Assembly (NCBI GenBank): GCA_937924675.1
Contig: CALEVL010000275.1
Span: 1 to 43,778, forward strand
Reading direction: 5' to 3'
DNA from: an uncultured Ignavibacteria bacterium
GTDB taxonomy: Bacteria > Bacteroidota > Ignavibacteria > Tepidaquicellales > Tepidaquicellaceae
DNA length: 43,778 nt
This document shows positions 31,782 to 40,678 of the stretch, one piece after another; the first letter of the stretch is position 1, and every line of letters starts with the position of its first letter. The notes under the pieces are model-generated. The model was given only the letters and a program-made list of their open reading frames with translations, searched no databases and was not told where the DNA came from. The position numbers were made by a program, and so were the translations under genes.

Positions 31782-32753
31782 TTATTTATTTGATTTTGCT
31801 GTGTCTTTCGTACCGCTGTTCAATGACTTGACGGTGTCTTTCGAAGTTCCGCTCACCTTAACAGAATCTGTTTTTACTTTTGTACTGTCTGTTCTAGCTT
31901 TAGTTGAATCACCGCCGGTTTCCACATACAGTTGTCCCTCCGGAGCTTTTGCATTTGGAGGTTTGGTTCCCTGAAGTGAGATCACATAACTGGCAACCTC
32001 CTGCATTGTCTTTGGGTTGAATTGATTCTGCCAGGAAATCATACCCTTTGCAGGAACTCCGTATTTGATGGTCTTAAACACATTCTTGACTCCGCCTCCG
32101 TGTACCCAATATTCATCTGTAAGGTTTGGACCAACCGTACCTTCAGCATTATTACCGTGACAAGGCACACAGTTAACCGTAAAGATCTGCTTGGCATTAT
32201 CAAGTGCTGCTTTATCCGTGATCAGTGTTACTGAATTCTCATTAATAAAAGCACCGGTTCTGATTAACTCTTCCCTCTTGAGATCGGCGGCATAAACTTC
32301 ATCCGTGTATTCCTGCAGCGGAAGTCTGCCGAAATTGAATACATGATAGTTAAGCAGATACAGAAATCCGAATACAATTGTACCGTAAAAGAGAATGTTA
32401 AACCATGGCGGCACGCTGTTATCAAGTTCAGTGATTCCGTCATAGTCCTCATCCATCATTAACTCACGCTCTTGAGAGATGGGCTTGAGTCCGGATATCT
32501 TAATATATAAACCTTTGAGAATAGATCTTCGGGGCTCTAATGCAACTGTTCCCTCTCCGTATTTAGGAGACTCTTTAAAAAGAGGAATGAAGATCGCATT
32601 CAACAGGAGAAAAATCAGGACAAACAGAAGGATATAGTAGTTAGTCATATCAGTCTCTTCTGTTGCCGCAGTTGTAGTTTGTGCCAGCAGCGGAAATGAA
32701 GCCAGCATAATGCTGAAACATGAAAGCAGGATCAGATAAAATTTATTTTTCAT
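31782..32753 (-). CDS. ccoP: cbb3 oxidase subunit III (CcoP), one-heme form
   Basis: 323 residues. A signal-like first helix and a second helix (38-60) precede 'DNSVPPWFNILFYGTIVFGF', the CcoP N-terminal module. Only one heme c site is present, 'CVPCH', with 'GMISWQ' giving the probable Met ligand, while proteobacterial CcoP has two. The last 45 residues are a Lys/Thr/Ser/Asp repeat tail ('DSTKARTDSTKVKTDSVKV') of unknown role. Part of the oxidase complex in the inner membrane, with the heme facing the periplasm. It starts 3 bases after ccoQ. Confidence 0.92.
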   Translation of the reverse strand: MKNKFYLILLSCFSIMLASFPLLAQTTTAATEETDMTNYYILLFVLIFLLLNAIFIPLFKESPKYGEGTVALEPRRSILKGLYIKISGLKPISQERELMMDEDYDGITELDNSVPPWFNILFYGTIVFGFLYLLNYHVFNFGRLPLQEYTDEVYAADLKREELIRTGAFINENSVTLITDKAALDNAKQIFTVNCVPCHGNNAEGTVGPNLTDEYWVHGGGVKNVFKTIKYGVPAKGMISWQNQFNPKTMQEVASYVISLQGTKPPNAKAPEGQLYVETGGDSTKARTDSTKVKTDSVKVSGTSKDTVKSLNSGTKDTAKSNK

Positions 32754-32756
32754 TTT

Positions 32757-32933
32757 TTAGTTGTCTTTGTTCTCTGAATTTTCAAGAGGAAGATTCTCCA
32801 TTTCCTCAATATAGTTCTTATCGAGTTTGACTATCCAAAAAGCCGTTGCTGTGAAAAACAACAGAAACAACAGCAAGGAAAATATCGGATAAACATCAAT
32901 CCCTTCTATTCCTTCAAAAATTTCTTTAAACAT
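32757..32933 (-). CDS. ccoQ: CcoQ/FixQ-like small membrane subunit (58 aa)
   Basis: A short frame reads MFKEIFEGIEGIDVYPIFSL, then a membrane helix (LLLFLLFFTATAFWIV), then 'KLDKNYIEEMENLPLENSEN'. One helix and a charged C-terminus, and position between ccoNO and ccoP with 10 and 3 bases on either side, are as for CcoQ in other cbb3 operons. Confidence 0.85.
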   Translation of the reverse strand: MFKEIFEGIEGIDVYPIFSLLLFLLFFTATAFWIVKLDKNYIEEMENLPLENSENKDN

Positions 32934-32943
32934 ATTTGTCAGT

Positions 32944-35070
32944 TTATTTTATTCCGGAATTTGTATTGACCTTTATATCCGTTCCAAGCCTTTGCAGATA
33001 AGCAATCAATGCAATTATTTCCTTATTGGGATCTGCCGTTAATCCGTTTTTCTTCAGATCATCAGCAATGATCATTGCCTGCTTCTGCAGTTCGTCATTA
33101 GATACGCTCTCATATCCTTCAGGATAAGGAACACCAAGTGTTCTCATCCCGCTGATCTTTGCTTCCGTTGAACCAAAATCAATATCCTGATCATATAGCC
33201 AGTCGTATGACGGCATAATAGAGCCGGGTGAAATTGACCTTGGATCTGACATATGTAAATAGTGCCAAATGTTCGGATACTTGCCACCAACTCTGTGAAG
33301 GTCAGGACCTGTCCGCTTTGAACCCCATTGAAACGGATGATCATAAACATATTCACCGGCTTTAGAGTATTCACCATATCGTTCTGTTTCTGACCTGAAT
33401 GGTCTGATCATTTGCGAATGGCAGGTATAACATCCTTCTCTTACATAAATGTCACGCCCCTGCAGTTCCAACGGCGTATATGGCTTGACGCTGGAAATGG
33501 TGGGTATGTTTGATTTGATAAGGAAAGTCGGGATAAGTTCAACCAATCCACCAATGAGTATGGCAACAGTTGCAAGTATTGCAAATTTTCCCGGCCTTGA
33601 CTCCAGCCATTTATGTTTGTACTTGTGCGTTCCTGCTGTTGGATCAATCAAGGCAGGAGCTTCGGCGGACTCTTCAGCAATAAGTGAACCGCTCTTCACA
33701 GTCTTAAAAAGATTATAAACCATTACAAGCGCACCGACAAGATAAAGACTTCCGCCAATGGATCTTATTATATACATCGGAATAATCTTCAATACAGTCT
33801 CAAGAAAATTCGGATAGAGAAGAACGCCTTCAGGAGTGAACTGTTTCCACATCAGTGATTGTGTAATGCCTGCCCAGTAAAGCGGAGCAGCATAAAATAC
33901 TATACCGAGTGTTCCAATCCAGAAGTGGAAATTTGCAAGACGATCTGAATAGAGCTTTGTTTTGTATATCCTTGGAAGTAACCAATAGAGCATTGCGAAT
34001 GTAAAAAAGCCATTCCATCCAAGCGCACCTATATGAACGTGAGCAATGATCCAGTCAGTATAATGTGCTATCGCATTTACATTCTTCAGCGAAAGCAATG
34101 GACCTTCCAGCGTTGACATTCCATATGCAGTAACAGCAACTACCATAAACTTCAGGACAGCACTTTCTCTGACTCTATCCCATGCGCCTCTTAAAGTTAG
34201 AAGTCCGTTTATCATACCTCCCCATGAAGGTGCTATAAGCATTATTGAAAACACTGTACCAAGTGACTGAGCCCAATCCGGCAACGCGGTATATAACAGA
34301 TGGTGAGGTCCCGCCCAGATATAGATGAAAATGAGAGACCAGAAGTGTAGAATTGACAAGCGATACGAATAGATTGGCCTGTCGGCTGCCTTGGGAAGAA
34401 AATAATACATCAAACCTAGGAACGGTGTGGTAAGGAAGAATGCAACAGCATTATGACCGTACCACCATTGCACCAATGCATCCTGAACACCTGCGTAAAC
34501 AGGATAACTCTTAAGGAATGAAACTGGAAGTTCAATTGAGTTTACTATATGCAATACAGCAACTGTTACTATCGTTGCAATGTAAAACCAAATAGCAACA
34601 TAAATATGTTTTTCCCTTCTCTTAAAAATTGTCCCGAATACATTGATTGCAAACACTACCCAGATTACAGCAATCAGAATATCAATGGGCCATTCAAGCT
34701 CAGCATATTCTTTGCTTGTTGTTATTCCTGCTGGAAGAGAAATTGCGGCTAGAACTATTATCAATTGCCATCCCCAGAAATGAATACTGCCCAGCATCTT
34801 GCTGAACATGCTTGCTTTGCACAATCTTGGCAGAGAGTAATATATTCCCATGAATATTGCATTTCCAACGAATGCAAAGATTACAGCATTTGTATGAAGA
34901 GGTCTTATTCTTCCGAATGTTGTATATTGCAAGGCAAAGTTAAGCTCGGGCAGAATCAACTGCAGAGCTGCCAGCAATCCAACAAGCATTCCGACAATTC
35001 CCCATACTATCGTTGCAATCGCAAAATTCCTTACGATCTTATTGTCGTAACTGAATTTTTCCAATCCCAT
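32944..35070 (-). CDS. ccoNO: cbb3 oxidase subunits I and II as a fusion (CcoNO)
   Basis: AAAGGAG precedes the ATG at 35070. The 708-residue protein is a fusion. Residues 1-475 are CcoN, a heme-copper oxidase with 12 or more helices; visible ligands are 'RPLHTNAV', 'WWYGHNAVAF', 'AGPHHLLYTALPDW' and 'IIAHVHIGALGWNGF'. Residues about 505-700 are CcoO, with one membrane helix ('FAILATVAILIGGLVELIPTF'), a c-type heme site 'CYTCHSQMIRPF' and 'GSIMPSYDWLY' (probable Met ligand). Fusion of the two is common in Bacteroidota. It reduces oxygen with high affinity and pumps protons. Confidence 0.96.
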   Translation of the reverse strand: MGLEKFSYDNKIVRNFAIATIVWGIVGMLVGLLAALQLILPELNFALQYTTFGRIRPLHTNAVIFAFVGNAIFMGIYYSLPRLCKASMFSKMLGSIHFWGWQLIIVLAAISLPAGITTSKEYAELEWPIDILIAVIWVVFAINVFGTIFKRREKHIYVAIWFYIATIVTVAVLHIVNSIELPVSFLKSYPVYAGVQDALVQWWYGHNAVAFFLTTPFLGLMYYFLPKAADRPIYSYRLSILHFWSLIFIYIWAGPHHLLYTALPDWAQSLGTVFSIMLIAPSWGGMINGLLTLRGAWDRVRESAVLKFMVVAVTAYGMSTLEGPLLSLKNVNAIAHYTDWIIAHVHIGALGWNGFFTFAMLYWLLPRIYKTKLYSDRLANFHFWIGTLGIVFYAAPLYWAGITQSLMWKQFTPEGVLLYPNFLETVLKIIPMYIIRSIGGSLYLVGALVMVYNLFKTVKSGSLIAEESAEAPALIDPTAGTHKYKHKWLESRPGKFAILATVAILIGGLVELIPTFLIKSNIPTISSVKPYTPLELQGRDIYVREGCYTCHSQMIRPFRSETERYGEYSKAGEYVYDHPFQWGSKRTGPDLHRVGGKYPNIWHYLHMSDPRSISPGSIMPSYDWLYDQDIDFGSTEAKISGMRTLGVPYPEGYESVSNDELQKQAMIIADDLKKNGLTADPNKEIIALIAYLQRLGTDIKVNTNSGIK

Positions 35071-35085
35071 CTCTTGGAATCTCCT

Positions 35086-36288
35086 TTAGTTTATTAAATT
35101 AATTTCTTTTAAACACTTTCTTATCCTTTCCAAAGCAATAGTAATGTCATTGTCCAGCCCGATTGAAAATCTGACAAGACCATCGCTCAGTCCCATTCTC
35201 TTCTGCTCCTCTTCAGGAATTTCAGAAGAAGTACTGTGACCCGGGGAGCTGAACAATGTTTTAAAATATCCAAGACTGACTGCAAGATATCCAACCTTTT
35301 CTTCCTGCATCCTCGTCATAAGCCGTGAAGCTTTTTCATAGCTTCCGGTATCAATTGCCATCATGCCTCCGTAACCGAAGCCGTCATTCTTCAGATTTGT
35401 GATCAACTCATAGTCGGGGTTTGTTTTCAGCCCGGGATAGAAAACTTTTAAACCCATTTTTTCAAACTCTTCCGACAGGAACTGAGCGTTCTCGCCATGC
35501 TTCTTCATTCTTATATGAAGACTGTGAAGATTCTTCAATATGCTGGCTGCTCGGTGACTGTCAAGCACGGGACCAAGCAGCATCGTTGAACCGGAATTAA
35601 TATCTGTCAGTGTATTAATAAAATCCTGTGATGAACAAATGCATCCGGCAACGCAATCACTCGTACCGTTAATAAACTTTGTGAGACTGTGAACAACAAT
35701 ATCCGCACCAAGCCTTTTTGGTGAAATGATCATCGGGCTGAAAGTATTATCAATCACAAGCTTTGCTCCTGATTGTTTTGAAATTTTGGCAAGCTCAGGA
35801 ATGTCTGTTATTTCAAGCAAAGGATTGCTGATAGCTTCTCCGTAAATGATCTTTGTCTTGTCAGTTATTGCGGCCTTGACGGCTTCCAGGTTTTTAAGAT
35901 CAACAAACTTGACACTTATTCCAAACTTAGGCAGGAAGTTTTTGAATAACGCATAAGTACCTCCGTAAATAGTTCTGCTTGAAACTATCTCATCTCCTGA
36001 CGAACAGAGATCCAGAACAGTGCAACTTATAGCTGCCATTCCTGAAGCTGTAACCTGTGCAGATTCCGTGTCCTCAAGTCTTGCCAGTGCATTTGCAAGA
36101 AACTTATTAATGGGATTCCAATGCCTTGAATAAAGAAAACATCCTTCTATCTCATGGTCAAATATATCTTCCATTTTCTCCGGACTCATAAAAGTGAATG
36201 TTGATGAGTCAGTTATTGAAGGATTGACGTCACCGAATTCACCAAATACCAGATAGTCGTGTATGCTTGTACTCGGGTCGAATTTCAT
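35086..36288 (-). CDS. PLP-dependent trans-sulfuration enzyme (CGS/CGL/MGL family)
   Basis: 400 residues with the Cys/Met metabolism family signature: 'YSRHWNPINKFLANALARLE', 'VTASGMAAIS', 'VIDNTFSPMI', the PLP lysine in 'HSLTKFINGTSD' and 'GDGLVRFSIGLDN'-type C-terminus ('LSDGLVRFSIGLDND'). The position that is Cys in classical methionine gamma-lyase is Gly here ('TIYGGTYALF'), so gamma-lyase, cystathionine gamma-synthase and cystathionine gamma-lyase are all possible. It lies between an SQR-like gene and ccoNO in the cbb3 operon (16 and 18 bases), where such a gene is not expected. Confidence 0.85.
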   Translation of the reverse strand: MKFDPSTSIHDYLVFGEFGDVNPSITDSSTFTFMSPEKMEDIFDHEIEGCFLYSRHWNPINKFLANALARLEDTESAQVTASGMAAISCTVLDLCSSGDEIVSSRTIYGGTYALFKNFLPKFGISVKFVDLKNLEAVKAAITDKTKIIYGEAISNPLLEITDIPELAKISKQSGAKLVIDNTFSPMIISPKRLGADIVVHSLTKFINGTSDCVAGCICSSQDFINTLTDINSGSTMLLGPVLDSHRAASILKNLHSLHIRMKKHGENAQFLSEEFEKMGLKVFYPGLKTNPDYELITNLKNDGFGYGGMMAIDTGSYEKASRLMTRMQEEKVGYLAVSLGYFKTLFSSPGHSTSSEIPEEEQKRMGLSDGLVRFSIGLDNDITIALERIRKCLKEINLIN

Positions 36289-36306
36289 GGTCGTATCATT
36301 TAATGG

Positions 36307-37503
36307 TTAAACAATTCCCATGCTTCTTGAAAGCATGAAATATTTTTCATGAGCAACTTTGGCCCAATGCGCCTGTGGACCGGGAATGATCATCTCGAGT
36401 CCGCGTGTTGAAAGCATGTGATCGCCGATGATCATCATTCCTTCATTTGCCGCATCCAATACCGAATATGCATTGATATCGCTGAAAGGCAAGGATTTCT
36501 TTTCAAGACCGTAAATGTCCGCATATATATTCCAGGCAGCTGTCTTGGCCATCATCTCCGTTGGATAACTTGTCCTTGGCACATTGCACAGCACTTCGGT
36601 TTCTTCCGGCTGTTCAACATCTACCGACAAGCCCGCCGCATAAATTTCAGGAAAATCATGATGTCTGTACTCATCATTTGTTTCAATGAAGCCCGTTTCA
36701 TTTCCAAGTTCTGCTGAGTTCATTACGGCATCCGAGCCGCAGAACCCCGGAATTATCAATGTGTAGCGTGAAGGCAATTCTGTTCCGTCATTCAGGACAA
36801 CCTTTGCCGGCAGCACTTCTTTTATAGAGGCATTGGTTATCCAATCAATTTTATACTGCTTGAAAAGCCTTTCACCCATTTCTCTTAAATTTGCAATTCC
36901 ACCTATACCCAGATGCCCGAGAAACGGTTCAGATGTTACAAAAGTAATTGGAGCATCTGAACTTAACCCTGCTGTTGACAACTGGTAATATGCATTGAAT
37001 AGAAATTCATAAGCAGAGCCGAAGTATGCCGATCCCTGAGCCGCTGCAACTACAATAGGTCCGCCATGCCCCATATATTCCTTCCACGCTTTCTTTGCTT
37101 CTCTGGCACAAGTGAGATCGCAAATGCAATGGCTGAATTTTCCGGGACCTGAACCGGGAATGTTTTCATAATCAGGATTTGATCCGGTAGCTATTACAAG
37201 ATAATCATAAGGAAGATATTCGTCATGCAGCCACACTTGTTTGTTGCCCGGGTCGAACCTGACTATCTCTGCTTCAAAGAATTTTATGTCACGCTGATAA
37301 AAAGGTGGTCTCACGTCAAACATAATATCTTCCTCTTTTCTTAACCCAAAAGGATACCAAATCAGCGAAGGAACAAATACAAAATCAGGTGTTCTTCCTA
37401 TTACAATTATCTCATGATCATAGCCGACGAGTTGCTTAAGTTCAATTGCGGCAGTGAATCCGGCAAAACTGTTTCCGGCCACAACAATGTTCATTCTTTT
37501 CAT
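36307..37503 (-). CDS. SQR-like FAD-dependent oxidoreductase
   Basis: I start at ATG 37503, 10 bases after ccoS; an ATG at 37563 would overlap ccoS. The 398-residue protein has 'MNIVVAGNSFAGFTAAIELK' for FAD, 'LVIATGSNP', and SQR-type 'PIVVAAAQGSAYFGSAYEFL', 'TFVTSEPFLGHLGIGGI' and 'RTSYPTEMMAKTAAWNIYAD'. One of the three redox cysteines of sulfide:quinone oxidoreductase is plausible ('SHCICDLTCA'); the second ('ASCFG' in SQR) is Tyr and the third appears to be Ser ('NAYSVLD'). Genuine sulfide oxidation is therefore doubtful, and another electron-donor role is possible. It sits between ccoS and the PLP enzyme. Confidence 0.8.
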   Translation of the reverse strand: MKRMNIVVAGNSFAGFTAAIELKQLVGYDHEIIVIGRTPDFVFVPSLIWYPFGLRKEEDIMFDVRPPFYQRDIKFFEAEIVRFDPGNKQVWLHDEYLPYDYLVIATGSNPDYENIPGSGPGKFSHCICDLTCAREAKKAWKEYMGHGGPIVVAAAQGSAYFGSAYEFLFNAYYQLSTAGLSSDAPITFVTSEPFLGHLGIGGIANLREMGERLFKQYKIDWITNASIKEVLPAKVVLNDGTELPSRYTLIIPGFCGSDAVMNSAELGNETGFIETNDEYRHHDFPEIYAAGLSVDVEQPEETEVLCNVPRTSYPTEMMAKTAAWNIYADIYGLEKKSLPFSDINAYSVLDAANEGMMIIGDHMLSTRGLEMIIPGPQAHWAKVAHEKYFMLSRSMGIV

Positions 37504-37513
37504 GGCAAGCTTT

Positions 37514-37690
37514 TCATAGTTTTGAATTTTTGACTGAGTTTTTTTTGCTGTCTTCTTCATCAAACAACATTCTTACCGAAGGTGTGAATCTGTCTTCGTA
37601 CTGATTATTTTTAACCGACCAGATGAAAGCAAATAAAAAGCCTGTAGCAACAATTAGACTAGCACCGATAAGTACCAGAATCACGCTCAT
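37514..37690 (-). CDS. ccoS: cbb3 oxidase maturation protein CcoS (58 aa)
   Basis: A short frame starts with ATG overlapping the ccoI stop (ATGA at 37687-37690). It reads MSVILVLIGASLIVATGFLF, then 'AFIWSVKNNQYEDRFTPSVR' and 'MLFDEED', which is the CcoS signature: one membrane helix followed by W-x(6)-QYDD-like and 'P-x-x-R-M-L' motifs. CcoS helps insert heme and copper into the oxidase. Confidence 0.9.
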   Translation of the reverse strand: MSVILVLIGASLIVATGFLFAFIWSVKNNQYEDRFTPSVRMLFDEEDSKKNSVKNSKL

Positions 37691-40134
37691 ATTAATTTCC
37701 TTCTTTTTGCTGAAAGGTTTGTCATGCCCACCACAAACAGCACAATGGAAATTGAATTGAAAGGCATCAGTATGGCAGCAATCAACGGCGAAAAAGTACC
37801 CTGTGCGGCTAAATACAATCCAACTGCATTATATATGAATGAAATCACAAAACTGATTTTTATGATTTTCATGGTTGACTTTGCAAAGCTCAAAAATAAT
37901 CCGAGTTTCGAAAACTCATTTGCATCCATGATTATGTCACACGCAGGTGAAAAACTTGTTACATCTTCGGTTACTGATATGCCTATATTGCTTTGCTTCA
38001 ACGCACCCGCATCATTTAACCCGTCTCCAAGCATCATTACATTCTTGCCTTTGTTCTGCTTTGACTTTATGAACCTTAATTTATCCGACGGCAGTTGATC
38101 GAAATGCAGATTCTCTTCATCAAAAACTTTACTCAGCATTGTCCTCTCGTGGCAATTGTCACCGGATATCAAAGAAATTTCATAATCGCTTCCAAGGTCG
38201 CTGATCAAGGTTTCAAGTCCATGCCTAAACTTGCTGTTGAATGTATAGAAACCTCTTACTTCACCATCAATCGAAAGAAATACATTTGTTGAAATTGCAT
38301 TCTTCCTGAAGTCTGTGCTGGATTTCTGAAACGAACATTCAATATCACCAATAACAAATCTTAAATTACCGAGTTTTATCTCTCTTCCTTCAACAATACC
38401 GCTAAGTCCTTCCCCAATAATTTCATTGAACTTAACCGGTTTAAACATATAAGAACCGTTCAACGAATCATGAATCTTTCTGCTAAGCGGATGAGTGGAA
38501 TTTCTTACCAAGGATTTAACAAGAGCTTTCTCTTCGTCATTAAGTTCACTTCCAATAAAATCAATTCTCAGATCTTTGGGATTTGTGATTGTTCCGGTCT
38601 TGTCAAAAACTATTGAATCTATTTTCGACATGCTTTCAATCACAAACGAATTTCTTAGATAGAATTTATTTTTCCCGAAAATACGAAGACTGTTTCCAAG
38701 TGCAAATGGTGAAGTTAATGCAAGTGCACACGGGCAAGCAATTATCAGGACTGTCGTAAAAGCCGTTAAGGCTTTGTCTGTATCGGTTTGCATCCAATAA
38801 GCAGCTGATCCAAAGGCAATAAGCAAAATGATGAGAGTAAAATACTTGCTCACAAGATTAGTGACAGTTTCAATTCCTGATTTATGGGATTTCTCAAATG
38901 CCTTATCATTCCACAACTGAGTCAGATAGCTTTGCGATACAGTCCTAAGTACTTCCAGCTCAATGGCACTTCCAAGATGTTTGCCGCCTGCATAAATTAT
39001 CTCACCAAGAACTTTCTGCTCGGGAATCGACTCTCCGGTTACAAAGCTGTAGTCAATATATCCCTCACCGCTGAAAAGTATTGCATCGACAGGAATGATC
39101 TCATTATTTCTGATCAGGATTCGGTCACCAACTCTTAGCTTGGAGACCGGTATGCATGATTCAATTCCCTTGAGAACAGTAGTAACTGAGATCGGGAAGT
39201 AAGATCTGTAATCTCTTTCAAAATTAACAGACTCATAAGTCTTGCTCTGAAAAAGTTTGCCAATCAGAAGGAAGAAAACTAATCCGGCTAGTGAATCCAT
39301 GAAGCCTGCATTCTCATGAACCAAAATTTCATAAACACTTCTTAGAAATAAAGCCAGCAATCCGAGAGAGATCGGCACGTCAATATTGATGAACTTATTC
39401 CTAAGACCTTTCCAGGCGGAAGAGAAATAATCAGAGCTGCAATAAGTAATAACAGGGATGCCCAATAAGATGTTAAGATAATTAAAGACAGTCTTTAGCC
39501 CCTGATCATAAGTATCGCCAATAGAAAGATATTCCGGAAAACTAAGGAGCATAATGTTACCTAAACAGAAACCGGCAACACCTATCCTTGCATAGAGAGC
39601 CTTCAATGTACTTCCGGAAGATTGCTTCTTACGTTCAGTATCAAGATTTATGCTTGGCTCATATCCTACCGATACAAGTGATTTAACAACTTCTTTTAAG
39701 GATGTCTTATCGTTGTCAAATACAATAGAGATTCTCTTTTGAAGGAAATCAACTCTGGAATTGATTACTCCCTGATTTACCTTATTTATTCTTTCCAGGA
39801 GCCAGATACAGGAGCTGCAATGTATCTCGGGAATTGTAAATGTAACAGAAGATATATTCTTATCACGAAATTCAACAAGTCTTGCAATTATGTCTTTGTC
39901 ATCAAGATAATCGAATCTCTTTTCGAGCGGAACTTCCTTAACTTTAAGCCCCGCTTCTCCATCAATAGAATAATAGTCACAAAGATTATGTCCGTCTAAA
40001 ATTTCATAAACCGCTTTGCATCCTTCGCAGCAAAAGGATTTATCTCCTGAACGGACTTCAATTCCATCACAATTCTCCCCGCAATGGTAGCAGAATGAAT
40101 TGATTCTGTCTTTAACTAAGCTCATTTGAGACAA
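37687..40134 (-). CDS. ccoI: Copper-transporting P-type ATPase CcoI
   Basis: 815 residues. The N-terminus has Cys-rich 'CYHCGENC' and 'CCEGCKAVYEIL', then a heavy-metal domain with 'HCSSCIWLLERI'. Eight helices carry 'ACPCALAL' (CPC metal-binding), with phosphorylation 'DKTGT', 'VTGESIPE' and 'GDGLNDAGAL'. This is the CcoI/FixI group of P1B ATPases that export copper for assembly of cbb3 oxidase. It is the first gene of the operon; the divergent groES lies 231 bases away. A second possible start is at Met4. Confidence 0.95.
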   Translation of the reverse strand: MSQMSLVKDRINSFCYHCGENCDGIEVRSGDKSFCCEGCKAVYEILDGHNLCDYYSIDGEAGLKVKEVPLEKRFDYLDDKDIIARLVEFRDKNISSVTFTIPEIHCSSCIWLLERINKVNQGVINSRVDFLQKRISIVFDNDKTSLKEVVKSLVSVGYEPSINLDTERKKQSSGSTLKALYARIGVAGFCLGNIMLLSFPEYLSIGDTYDQGLKTVFNYLNILLGIPVITYCSSDYFSSAWKGLRNKFINIDVPISLGLLALFLRSVYEILVHENAGFMDSLAGLVFFLLIGKLFQSKTYESVNFERDYRSYFPISVTTVLKGIESCIPVSKLRVGDRILIRNNEIIPVDAILFSGEGYIDYSFVTGESIPEQKVLGEIIYAGGKHLGSAIELEVLRTVSQSYLTQLWNDKAFEKSHKSGIETVTNLVSKYFTLIILLIAFGSAAYWMQTDTDKALTAFTTVLIIACPCALALTSPFALGNSLRIFGKNKFYLRNSFVIESMSKIDSIVFDKTGTITNPKDLRIDFIGSELNDEEKALVKSLVRNSTHPLSRKIHDSLNGSYMFKPVKFNEIIGEGLSGIVEGREIKLGNLRFVIGDIECSFQKSSTDFRKNAISTNVFLSIDGEVRGFYTFNSKFRHGLETLISDLGSDYEISLISGDNCHERTMLSKVFDEENLHFDQLPSDKLRFIKSKQNKGKNVMMLGDGLNDAGALKQSNIGISVTEDVTSFSPACDIIMDANEFSKLGLFLSFAKSTMKIIKISFVISFIYNAVGLYLAAQGTFSPLIAAILMPFNSISIVLFVVGMTNLSAKRRKLI

Positions 40135-40160
40135 AGATAAACTTATTCAAATTGTATCAC

Positions 40161-40200
40161 TATGATATTTGTCAGTTAAAAGTATGATTTTTGTCATACT
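40161..40200 (-). promoter_or_regulatory. Two Crp/Fnr-type sites ahead of ccoI
   Basis: TATGA-TATTTG-TCAGT (40161-40176) and AGTATGA-TTTTTG-TCATACT (40181-40200, perfect 7-base arms) share the layout TGA-N6-TCA, the spacing of Crp/Fnr-family operators. They lie 27-66 bases upstream of the ccoI start, two helical turns apart. The Crp/Fnr protein encoded at 28352 is a candidate. Confidence 0.6.
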
Positions 40201-40304
40201 TTTTTGAAAAGTTCGATTTTGATTAGATTTTGAAGCCTTGTTCACAAGTTCTTTGTTTTTGTATAAAAAATGAGGTATTGCTTTATTAGGTCATTCTAAC
40301 TATT

Positions 40305-40331
40305 TTAGCACTCTCACGGATAGAGTGCTAA
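40305..40331 (+). promoter_or_regulatory. CIRCE operator (HrcA) of groESL
   Basis: The inverted repeat TTAGCACTC-N9-GAGTGCTAA is a perfect match to CIRCE, the operator of the HrcA heat-shock repressor. TTGCTT at 40278-40283 and TATTTT at 40301-40306, 17 bases apart, would be a promoter whose -10 overlaps the operator. The groES start is 34 bases downstream. Confidence 0.95.
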
Positions 40332-40365
40332 CACAAGTAATTAATTAATCAAAAATACAGTAAAA

Positions 40366-40650
40366 ATGAAAGTAAAACCATTAAGCGACAGGATAATAGT
40401 AAAACCTGCAGAAGCTGAAGAAAAGACAGCTTCAGGACTTATTATCCCAGACACAGCAAAAGAAAAGCCGATGAAAGGCGAGGTAGTTGCCGTTGGAAAA
40501 GGTAAGATAACCGATGACGGTAAAGAATTAAAGCCTGAGCTTAAAGTAGGCGACAAAGTGCTTTACGGAAAATATTCCGGTACAGAAGTAACGATTGACG
40601 GCGAGGAATATCTCATAATGAGAGAATCCGATGTCTATGCTATTATCTGA
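40366..40650 (+). CDS. groES: Co-chaperonin GroES
   Basis: 94 residues, the normal length: 'MKVKPLSDRIIVKPAEAEEK' at the start, mobile loop 'TASGLIIPDTAKEKPMKGEV' and 'VGDKVLYGKYSGTEV' follow. GroES caps the GroEL chamber in the cytosol. The gene follows a CIRCE operator and is 28 bases ahead of groEL, so the two form the usual heat-shock operon. Confidence 0.98.
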   Translation: MKVKPLSDRIIVKPAEAEEKTASGLIIPDTAKEKPMKGEVVAVGKGKITDDGKELKPELKVGDKVLYGKYSGTEVTIDGEEYLIMRESDVYAII

Positions 40651-40678
40651 AAATAAAATCAAAAGGAGAAAATAAAAA

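Noticed and set aside
36307..37503. Naming the flavoprotein as sulfide:quinone oxidoreductase (sqr)
   Set aside because: Two of the three diagnostic cysteines seem to be missing.
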